The position numbers and the translations under genes were made by a program. From the NCBI GenBank assembly GCA_017394605.1, contig JAFPXU010000041.1, forward strand, positions 1 to 6,807: a DNA stretch of 6,807 nt, given 5' to 3'. This DNA is from Clostridia bacterium. Lineage in GTDB: Bacteria; Bacillota_A; Clostridia; Christensenellales; CAG-138. This document shows positions 1 through 5,485 of the stretch, one piece after another. The notes under the pieces were generated by a model, which made no database searches, was not told where the DNA came from, and saw only the letters and a program-made list of their open reading frames with translations. The first letter of the stretch is position 1, and each line of letters begins with the position of its first letter.

Positions 1-774
1 GAAGGCTTCGAAAAGGCTGTGAAGGCTCTTGCCGAAACCAATGACACCGTGGCTGCTGTATTCTGCAAAGACCAGGGCGGCGACCAGGGCACTCGTGCTC
101 TCGTCAACAACCTCTACAGCGGCAAATTCATCGATGAAGCCCGCACCGGCTATCAGTGGGGTTCCGCTGAGAACGTCAAGGCGCTCGAACTCCTCAAAGA
201 GCTCAAAGGCGTGAACTTTGACCCGGCGATCGTCGGCGGAGACGAGATGAAGCTGTTCCGTCAGGGCGTCCTGGACATGGTATTCTGCTGGAACATCAGC
301 GGCCATAAGAACACCGATGACGGCAACGAAATCGGCAAGACGCTGACCGGCGACGAGGTTCTGTTCATGAACTTCCCGACCGATGACGGAAAAGTTGAAC
401 TGTGCGGCGGAATCTGGGGATTCGGTATTTTCGACAACGGCGATGCAGCCAGGATCGAAGCCAGCAAGCAGTTCATCAAATTTGTCTGTGACAGCGAAAT
501 GACGGCGGAAGCGGTCAAAGCGTCCAACTTCTTCCCGGCACGTACCGCGGCTGAAGGCAATGACCTGACCGGAATCTTTGAGGGCGATGATGACATGAAC
601 ATCTACAATGCGACCATCATGCCGAACCTGGGCGACTACTACACCATCACCCCTGGTTTCGCCAATGTCCGTCCTCTGTGGTGGCAGATGCTCCAGAAGG
701 TTGAAGGCACTGCAGACGTGGCTGCTCTGGCGGCAGATTACGCAACGCAGGCAACTGCAACCATCGCTGGCTGA
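1..774 (+). CDS. Extracellular sugar-type solute-binding protein of an ABC transporter (C-terminal part, start outside window)
   Basis: This reading frame is open from the first base and ends at TGA 772-774, so 257 C-terminal residues are visible. A GTG at position 19 is internal and not the likely start. Family 1 sugar-binding proteins are usually 420-470 residues, so roughly 40 percent, including any lipoprotein signal, is missing. The fragment has the usual late elements of the family: a K-L-F-R-Q-G-V-L-D-M-V stretch (about residues 84-94), a G-G-I-W-G-F-G-I-F strand (about 136-144) followed by a helix with A-S-K-Q-F-I-K-F-V, and a C-terminal region rich in aromatic residues ending in an Ala-rich helix. 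It is followed by two MalF/MalG-like permeases and by sialic acid catabolic genes, so I infer it is the surface receptor for N-acetylneuraminate or a related sugar. The ligand cannot be read from the sequence; another amino sugar or a sialo-oligosaccharide is possible. Confidence 0.85.
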   Translation, partial: EGFEKAVKALAETNDTVAAVFCKDQGGDQGTRALVNNLYSGKFIDEARTGYQWGSAENVKALELLKELKGVNFDPAIVGGDEMKLFRQGVLDMVFCWNISGHKNTDDGNEIGKTLTGDEVLFMNFPTDDGKVELCGGIWGFGIFDNGDAARIEASKQFIKFVCDSEMTAEAVKASNFFPARTAAEGNDLTGIFEGDDDMNIYNATIMPNLGDYYTITPGFANVRPLWWQMLQKVEGTADVAALAADYATQATATIAG

Positions 775-815
775 TTGAAAGACATCTGAAATCTTCTTAT
801 TGCACAACAGAGTCG

Positions 816-845
816 CGCCCTCTGCCGCGCGAGCGGCAGGGGGCG
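816..845 (+). terminator. GC-rich hairpin between binding-protein and permease genes (partial terminator or mRNA stabiliser)
   Basis: Arms 816-828 and 833-845 form a 13-bp stem (CGCCCTCTGCCGC with GCGGCAGGGGGCG) containing a single G-U pair and closed by a GCGA tetraloop of the GNRA type. It is followed by a short T-rich stretch (TTTGTT, 846-851). The T tract is too weak for a confident full terminator, and the next gene begins only 29 bases after the stem. A stem-loop at this place in sugar ABC operons, as in malE-malF, is known to let the binding protein be made in excess over the permeases. I infer that role here. Confidence 0.75.
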
Positions 846-863
846 TTTGTTAGTAAGAAAAAA

Positions 864-870
864 GAGGTGA
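864..870 (+). promoter_or_regulatory. Ribosome binding site that selects the GTG start of the first permease
   Basis: GAGGTGA lies about 5 bases before GTG at 875. The next in-frame candidate, ATG at 887, would be about 17 bases from this site, so GTG 875 is preferred. Confidence 0.7.
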
Positions 871-874
871 AACT

Positions 875-1774
875 GTGAGACAAACCATGAGTCCTGCGCT
901 GAGGCGCAGGGAAAACATCTCCGGCTATGCCTTCCTTTTGCCGAGTCTGGTGTTCTTTATAGGCTTTGTCATCATTCCGATGGTCATGTGCGTATTCGCG
1001 AGCTTTACGGACGCGACCATGAACTCCAACCAGCCGGATCGGTTTATTGGTCTGGCAAACTATATTGAACTGTGGAAGGATCCGGTTTTCCTGAAGGCGC
1101 TTTGGAACACGATCATCATCGTATTGGTCAGCGTTCCGATCACATGCGCGTTCTCGCTCTGGGTCGGTTCGGCCATCTACCGGCTGAAAGAAGGTCCGCT
1201 CAGCGCGTTCCGCGTTATCTTCTATCTCCCAGTCGTGACGGGTTCCGTGGCGGTTACCGTGGTATGGAAGTGGATGTATAACAATTACATCGGCATCCTC
1301 AACTATGTACTGAAGAGTGGCGGAATCATCGAAAAAAACATTAACTGGCTCGGCGATCCGAAATACGCCCTGGCATGCGTCATTCTGATCCTTCTGACCA
1401 CCTCGGTCGGTCAGCCGATCGTGCTGTACGTTTCCGCGCTCGGCAACGTGAACCATTCGCTGGTGGAAGCCGCAGAAGTGGACGGCGCGACCAATCTTCA
1501 GATTTTCTGGCGCATTAAATGGCCGCAGATGATGCCGACGACGCTGTACATTGTGGTCATCACGACGATCAACTCGTTCCAGTGCTTCGCGCTGATTCAG
1601 CTGCTTACTTCCGGCGGACCGAACAACGCGACGCAGACCGTCATGTATTATATCTATTCGACAGCATTCATGTCGCCGTTCCGTTTCGGCTACGGAAACG
1701 CAATGGGTGTCATTCTGGCACTCTTTATCGCCGCGCTTTCCGCCGTGCAGTTCTGGCTTGGCAGGGAAAAGTAG
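875..1774 (+). CDS. Sugar ABC transporter permease, MalF/UgpA type
   Basis: This is a 299-residue inner-membrane subunit that forms one half of the transport channel of a CUT1-type ABC importer. About six hydrophobic segments are visible (around residues 18-43, 77-99, 112-134, 165-188, 222-245 and 274-295). The EAA loop that docks with the ATPase reads EAAEVDGA at 198-205 and continues to the W-P at 216-217. The segment L-T-S-G-G-P-N-N-A-T-Q-T (about 244-255) is typical of MalF/UgpA-like partners. The length is normal for the short members of this group, which lack the large periplasmic insertion of E. coli MalF. The start is GTG 875, supported by GAGGTGA upstream. The gene follows the binding protein after a hairpin and is followed after 11 bases by the second permease, indicating one transcript. 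The substrate is inferred from the neighbours to be a sialic acid. Confidence 0.93.
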   Translation: MRQTMSPALRRRENISGYAFLLPSLVFFIGFVIIPMVMCVFASFTDATMNSNQPDRFIGLANYIELWKDPVFLKALWNTIIIVLVSVPITCAFSLWVGSAIYRLKEGPLSAFRVIFYLPVVTGSVAVTVVWKWMYNNYIGILNYVLKSGGIIEKNINWLGDPKYALACVILILLTTSVGQPIVLYVSALGNVNHSLVEAAEVDGATNLQIFWRIKWPQMMPTTLYIVVITTINSFQCFALIQLLTSGGPNNATQTVMYYIYSTAFMSPFRFGYGNAMGVILALFIAALSAVQFWLGREK

Positions 1775-1785
1775 GAGGGTGAAAT

Positions 1786-2670
1786 ATGAATAATCGTAAT
1801 GGAGTCTCAACTGCTTACAGAGTATTCAGCGTTGTCATTCTCGTCATTCTGGCCCTGCTGTTCCTCTTCCCGCTTTACTGGATTGTTACCGGCGCCCTCA
1901 AGCCGCCTGCGGTCATCAACGCGAAAACCCCGCAGTGGTTCCCGACAGAGATCACAAGCCGGAACTTTGAAGTGCTGTTTTCCAAACGGAGCGCACCGCT
2001 GTTCCAGATCGGCTCGCTGACCGGGCCAACGGTGCCCGCTGCGATCCGTTGGCTGCTGAACACGGTTTTCATGGCGGTATCAGCGATGCTGCTGACCTGC
2101 GTGACCGCCGCGATGGCAGGATATGCGCTTGCCAAAAAGCGGTTCACCGGGCGCGCGCTGCTGTTCTCCCTGATCGTGGCCGCGATGGCGCTTCCCAAAC
2201 AGGTCGTTCTGCTGCCGTTGATCCGGGAGATGAGCGGACTGGGATTATACAATACCATCTGGGCGGTGATCTTCCCGACAGTCGGATGGCCGTTCGGCGT
2301 GTTCCTGATGAAACAGTTTGCCGAAGGCATACCGGGCGAAATGCTGGAAGCGGCACGAATTGACGGCGCTAGCGAACTGCGTACGTTTACGACCATTGTT
2401 TATCCGATGGTCAAACCGGGCGTCGGTGCACTGGCAATCTTCACGTTTATCAGCTCCTGGAACGACTACTTCCTGCAGTTGATCATGCTCTCGAACAATG
2501 TCAACTATACAATCTCTCTGGGTATTGCTACAATGCAGGCAGAGAACACGACAGACTACGGTCTGATCATGGCCGGCGCCGCGCTTGCTGCGATTCCGAT
2601 CATCATCGTGTTCATCATTTTCCAGAAGTACTTTACCAAGGGCATCACGATGGGTGCCGTCAAGGGATAA
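1786..2670 (+). CDS. Sugar ABC transporter permease, MalG/UgpE type
   Basis: This 294-residue protein is the second membrane subunit of the importer. Hydrophobic segments lie at about residues 12-34, 88-113, 124-148, 155-175, 212-234 and 260-280. The EAA loop is EAARIDGA at 188-195, followed by the R-T-F-T-T-I-V-Y-P-M helix. The segment F-I-S-S-W-N-D-Y (221-228) and the C-terminal K-G-I-T-M-G-A-V-K-G are hallmark positions of MalG-like proteins. ATG 1786 has a strong AGGAGG at 1773-1778, overlapping the stop codon of the first permease, 7 bases before the start. No ATP-binding subunit follows. CUT1 importers of Gram-positive bacteria often share one MsmX/UgpC-like ATPase encoded elsewhere, and I infer that here. 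Confidence 0.94.
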   Translation: MNNRNGVSTAYRVFSVVILVILALLFLFPLYWIVTGALKPPAVINAKTPQWFPTEITSRNFEVLFSKRSAPLFQIGSLTGPTVPAAIRWLLNTVFMAVSAMLLTCVTAAMAGYALAKKRFTGRALLFSLIVAAMALPKQVVLLPLIREMSGLGLYNTIWAVIFPTVGWPFGVFLMKQFAEGIPGEMLEAARIDGASELRTFTTIVYPMVKPGVGALAIFTFISSWNDYFLQLIMLSNNVNYTISLGIATMQAENTTDYGLIMAGAALAAIPIIIVFIIFQKYFTKGITMGAVKG

Positions 2671-2673
2671 AGC

Positions 2674-3117
2674 ATGATTTACGCCAAACTTACGGATGCC
2701 CCTGATTACAGGGGCATCCATCCGCGGCTCGACCGCGTGCTGGAACTGCTGAATCCGGAGTTTCTTGCGGCGGTCGGAACAGAGAAGCAGTGTCTCGACG
2801 GCGAGAACCTTTTTGTCACGCGTTTCGATGTGACGACTTCACCGGATCAGAGCCGCCTTTTTGAGTACCATCGGCGTTATCTGGACGTATTCGTAACGTT
2901 ATGCGGACAAGAGCGGGTGGATATTGCGGACCCCGGAATGTTGAACCTTTGCGAACAGCGGGGAGATTACTGGGGCGCGGAAGGAAAAGCGGAGCAGAGC
3001 GTGATTCTTACGTCTGAACGTTTTCTGGCCTTGTTCCCGGGCGATGCGCACCGGCCGGGAATGGCAGCCGGGAGGGAAGAAAACATCTCCCGCGTTGTTT
3101 TTAAAATCCTCTTGTAA
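2674..3117 (+). CDS. nanQ: YhcH/YjgK/YiaL family protein, probable N-acetylneuraminate anomerase
   Basis: This 147-residue protein has the usual length and the signature of the YhcH/YjgK/YiaL (DUF386) family, a cupin-like beta barrel. The characteristic stretch E-Y-H-R-R-Y-L-D at 64-71 holds the conserved acidic and histidine residues expected at the active or metal site. F-P-G-D-A-H-R-P (121-128) and the C-terminal V-V-F-K-I-L (141-146) match the family's last strands. E. coli NanQ (formerly YhcH) speeds interconversion of the Neu5Ac anomers, and its homologues sit in sialic acid operons, including one next to a sialic acid ABC transporter in pneumococcus. Lying between transporter and lyase genes fits that job. 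The ATG is only 3 bases after the permease stop; AAGGGA at about 2662-2667 can serve as ribosome binding site. Other members of this family are linked to different sugars (YiaL, EbgC), so the exact substrate rests on context. Confidence 0.85.
   Translation: MIYAKLTDAPDYRGIHPRLDRVLELLNPEFLAAVGTEKQCLDGENLFVTRFDVTTSPDQSRLFEYHRRYLDVFVTLCGQERVDIADPGMLNLCEQRGDYWGAEGKAEQSVILTSERFLALFPGDAHRPGMAAGREENISRVVFKILL
2694..2719 (+). promoter_or_regulatory. Perfect 11-bp hairpin within the first codons of the nanQ-like gene
   Basis: GGATGCCCCTG (2694-2704) and CAGGGGCATCC (2709-2719) are exact reverse complements around an ATTA loop. The stem begins 20 bases after the start codon, covering codons for residues 7 to 16. 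It is not followed by a T tract, so it is not a classical terminator. It could slow early translation or act as a barrier to 3' exonuclease decay at the junction between transporter and catabolic genes. The pairing is seen directly; the role is inference. Confidence 0.6.
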
Positions 3118-3123
3118 AGGAGA
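3116..3123 (+). promoter_or_regulatory. Ribosome binding site that decides the TTG start of nanA
   Basis: AAAGGAGA overlaps the TAA stop of the preceding gene and lies about 7 bases before TTG 3130. The protein translated from this TTG (M-K-D-L-K-K-Y-Q-G-I-F-P-A) matches the expected beginning of the lyase family, and no in-frame ATG occurs close by. Confidence 0.8.
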
Positions 3124-3129
3124 ACCTCA

Positions 3130-4038
3130 TTGAAAGATTTGAAAAAATACCAGGGCATCTTTCCTGCCTTCTTTGCCTGCTATGATGAAAGCGGCGCCAT
3201 TTCTCCCTCCCGCGTGCGGGGATTCACGCAGTATCTGATCGATAAGGGCGTGACCGGACTGTATGTCGGCGGTTCTTCCGGCGAGTGCATCTATCAGTCC
3301 GTTGCCGAGCGGAAACTCCTGCTGGAGAACGTGATGGAAGTCGCGAAGGGCAGGATCGTCATTATCGCACATGTCGCGTGCAACAACACGTCCGACAGCC
3401 GTGAACTTGCCGCGCATGCGGAAAGCCTTGGCGTGGATGCGATCGCGGCAATTCCTCCGATTTACTTCCACCTGCCGCCATACGCGATTGCAAAGTACTG
3501 GAACGACATTTCCGACGCTGCACCGAATACGGACTTCATCATCTATAATATTCCGCAGCTTGCCGGCGTGTCGCTTTCCTCCGCGCTGCTGAGAGAAATG
3601 CTGAAGAATCCGCGGGTTATCGGCGTCAAGAACTCGTCCATGCCTGTACAGGATATCGAAATGTGGCGCGATGAGGGCGCTATCGTGTTCAACGGACCGG
3701 ACGAGCAGCTTCTTTCCGGACTGGCCGCTGGCGCAGTCGGCGGCATTGGCGGAACGTATGCCGCGATGCCGGAACTCTACCTTGCCATCTTCCGTCTGTT
3801 CGGGGAAGGCAAGATCGCCCGGGCGAGAGAGATTCAGGACGCATGCTGCCATATGATCTACAAGATGTGTTCCTGCAAGGGCAACATGTACGCCGTCATC
3901 AAGGCGATCCTGCGCGAGCAGGGAGGACCGGATGTCGGCAGCGTCCGTGCACCGCTGTACGAACTGCAAAGCGAGGATATGCCTGTCGTGAAGGAACTCG
4001 CGGAAGAGATCTCCGCGCTTGTCAGAAAGTATTGCTGA
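3130..4038 (+). CDS. nanA: N-acetylneuraminate lyase (DHDPS/NAL superfamily)
   Basis: This cytoplasmic aldolase reversibly splits N-acetylneuraminate into N-acetylmannosamine and pyruvate. The 302-residue length is normal for the family (about 290-305). The barrel enzyme's key sites are present: G-G-S-S-G-E at 47-52, which binds the pyruvate carboxylate; the Y-N-I-P tetrad at 139-142 with the catalytic Tyr139; and Lys167 in G-V-K-N-S-S as the Schiff-base lysine. F-N-G-P-D-E at 187-192 and the following G-A-V-G-G-I-G-G-T-Y (201-210) match the sugar-binding loop of sialic acid lyases (E. coli: Y-N-G-Y-D-E and G-G-I-G-S-T-Y) better than those of dihydrodipicolinate synthase. The TTG start has a good ribosome binding site. 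The gene lies between the anomerase and a kinase, completing the early pathway. A C-terminal cluster of Cys239, Cys240, His241, Cys247 and Cys249 is unusual. A different 2-keto-3-deoxy sugar acid substrate cannot be excluded. Confidence 0.92.
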   Translation: MKDLKKYQGIFPAFFACYDESGAISPSRVRGFTQYLIDKGVTGLYVGGSSGECIYQSVAERKLLLENVMEVAKGRIVIIAHVACNNTSDSRELAAHAESLGVDAIAAIPPIYFHLPPYAIAKYWNDISDAAPNTDFIIYNIPQLAGVSLSSALLREMLKNPRVIGVKNSSMPVQDIEMWRDEGAIVFNGPDEQLLSGLAAGAVGGIGGTYAAMPELYLAIFRLFGEGKIARAREIQDACCHMIYKMCSCKGNMYAVIKAILREQGGPDVGSVRAPLYELQSEDMPVVKELAEEISALVRKYC

Positions 4039-4052
4039 AACGCAGAAGGATA

Positions 4053-4082
4053 AGATGGCCTGCGTTTACGCAGGTCATTTTC
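4053..4082 (+). terminator. Terminator-like hairpin between nanA and the ROK kinase gene
   Basis: ATGGCCTGCG (4055-4064) pairs with CGCAGGTCAT (4069-4078) around a TTTA loop, giving a 10-bp stem with one G-U pair. A-rich bases before it can pair with the TTTT after it. The T tract is short, and I see no convincing promoter in the remaining bases before the kinase gene. I therefore read it as a partial terminator (attenuator) or stabilising stem inside the operon, not as its end. Confidence 0.6.
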
Positions 4083-4098
4083 ATGCAAGATAAAAAGC

Positions 4099-4103
4099 GA
4101 GGA
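4099..4103 (+). promoter_or_regulatory. Ribosome binding site that favours ATG 4111 over ATG 4105
   Basis: GAGGA ends one base before the in-frame ATG at 4105, too close for normal initiation, but lies 7 bases before ATG 4111. The second ATG is therefore the likely start of the kinase gene, and the protein begins M-N-Y-L-G-I. Confidence 0.7.
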
Positions 4104-4110
4104 TATGAGT

Positions 4111-5484
4111 ATGAATTATCTGGGCATTTCATTCGACTATCAGAATAAACCGCTGCTCGATCAGACCTTTATTCCGTTCGACGTCTGGGCGAAGGCCTTT
4201 CTGAAGGAGGCGACCCGTCCGTTCGGGATCGCGCTCGAACGGGAGGACGGCCGCGTTTCGGTCTATCATTCCTTTCTGCGGGATGAGAGCTACGCGGAAG
4301 CAAATCTGCGCTATCTGGAACGCACTTTGAAGTTCCTGCTCTGGAGCGTAGGAGGCTGGCGCGTCACAGTGAGCGGCTGTCCGGAGACCGCGGAGAAACT
4401 CCGCGATATTTACCGGAAGGGCGGCGAGCGTGATTTTGACGTGAATTTCGCCTTCGATATCTTCGAACGCGATTTTGAACTGCATCTCTGTGAGGAACAG
4501 GATCTTCCCGCCGAGAACGAGAAGCCAAAGTCCATCGGAGGGCACCTTGAAGGGTGCCGTATCGGATTTGACGCAGGCGGCTCGGACCGGAAAGTTTCCG
4601 CCGTGATCGACGGCGTAAGCGTCTATTCCGAGGAGGTCGTGTGGTTCCCGAAGCAGAGCGCCGATCCGGCTTACCAGTATAACGGCATCGTTGAGGCGTT
4701 CAAGACTGCCGCATCGAAAATGCCGCGCGTGGACGCTATCGGCGTTTCTTCCGCAGGTACGTTTGTTGGCAACAGCCCGATGGTTTCATCGCTGTTTATC
4801 AAGGTTCCGCGCGAACGGCGCGAGGAAGTCAAGAGCGTATATGACCGGGCTGCGAAAGAGATCGGCGATGTTCCGATCGTTGTGGCGAACGATGGTGACG
4901 TGACAGCGCTGGCAGGCGCGATGAGTCTGAATTCCGGCGCGGTCATGGGGATTGCGATGGGCACGAGCGAGGCGGCCGGATATGTGACGCTGGACGGTAA
5001 GATACTCGGCTGGTTCAACGAACTGGCGTTTGCGCCGGTCGATCTTCAGCCGGAAGCGCCGCAGGACGAGTGGTCACATGATTTCGGCGTGGGCTGCAAG
5101 TACTTTTCACAGGATGCCGTGATTCGTCTGGCTCCACGCGTGGGGATCGAACTGCCCGACGAGCTGAGCCTGGCGGAGAAACTGAAGGCTGTGCAGAAGC
5201 GCGCGGAGGAAGGCGACGAGGGAGCTCGCAGGATTTTCGTGACGATCGGAACTTATCTCGGGCATACGCTCTCGCTCTATGCAACCTTCTACGATCTGCG
5301 CTATCTGCTTGTGCTCGGACGCGTAGCGTCCGGTATCGGCGGGGACCTGCTGATCGAGGAATGCAACCGCGTTCTTTCGGAAGAGTATCCCTCGCTTGCA
5401 GAAAGCATCACGGTGATGCTTCCGGACGAAAAGGCGCGCCGCGTGGGACAGAGCATCGCTGCCGCCAGTCTGCCGGAGGTTTGA
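4111..5484 (+). CDS. Long ROK-like sugar kinase with extra N-terminal domain, putative N-acetylmannosamine kinase
   Basis: This protein has 457 residues when started at ATG 4111, against about 290-320 for ordinary ROK kinases such as NanK. The ROK-like part begins near residue 149: I-G-F-D-A-G-G-S-D-R-K (151-161) is the ATP phosphate loop (usually D-x-G-G-T). V-A-N-D-G-D-V-T-A-L (258-267) holds the expected catalytic Asp261. A-M-G-T-S-E-A-A-G (282-290) is the second phosphate motif, and N-E-L at 303-305 corresponds to the sugar-contacting Glu of the usual G-E-x-G-H. The zinc motif C-x-C-G-x-x-G-C is missing; only Cys329 in G-V-G-C remains and the motif His is Phe. The first 145 residues form an extra domain with no motif I can name. 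By context the enzyme would make ManNAc-6-P from NanA's product. I recall similar long ROK-family proteins in Clostridia, usually with generic glucokinase-type annotation. GlcNAc kinase, glucokinase or a sugar-sensing role are alternatives. Confidence 0.75.
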   Translation: MNYLGISFDYQNKPLLDQTFIPFDVWAKAFLKEATRPFGIALEREDGRVSVYHSFLRDESYAEANLRYLERTLKFLLWSVGGWRVTVSGCPETAEKLRDIYRKGGERDFDVNFAFDIFERDFELHLCEEQDLPAENEKPKSIGGHLEGCRIGFDAGGSDRKVSAVIDGVSVYSEEVVWFPKQSADPAYQYNGIVEAFKTAASKMPRVDAIGVSSAGTFVGNSPMVSSLFIKVPRERREEVKSVYDRAAKEIGDVPIVVANDGDVTALAGAMSLNSGAVMGIAMGTSEAAGYVTLDGKILGWFNELAFAPVDLQPEAPQDEWSHDFGVGCKYFSQDAVIRLAPRVGIELPDELSLAEKLKAVQKRAEEGDEGARRIFVTIGTYLGHTLSLYATFYDLRYLLVLGRVASGIGGDLLIEECNRVLSEEYPSLAESITVMLPDEKARRVGQSIAAASLPEV

Positions 5485-5485
5485 G

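Noticed and set aside
797..1810. Open frame of 337 codons on the - strand opposite the first permease
   Set aside because: The translation is rich in His, Arg, Asp and Gln with no domain pattern, as expected for the reverse complement of a membrane protein gene. The + strand gene has a ribosome binding site, the EAA loop and family motifs.
3127..3969. Open frame of 280 codons on the - strand opposite nanA
   Set aside because: It is a shadow of the GC-rich codon pattern of nanA; the composition is Arg/His/Asp-rich and there is no convincing start signal.
4032..4056. Possible promoter (TTGCTG and TAAGAT) before the kinase gene
   Set aside because: The spacing between the two boxes is about 13 bases, too short for a normal sigma-70 type promoter, and the candidate lies upstream of the terminator-like stem.
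4389..4405. Perfect 7-bp stem CGCGGAG/CTCCGCG with AAA loop inside the kinase gene
   Set aside because: Short, internal to a coding region of similar GC-rich composition, and not near a gene boundary; likely chance.
4541..4556. Inverted repeat GGCACC/GGTGCC inside the kinase gene
   Set aside because: Only 6 bp, within the coding sequence, and without a T tract or placement that would suggest a function.
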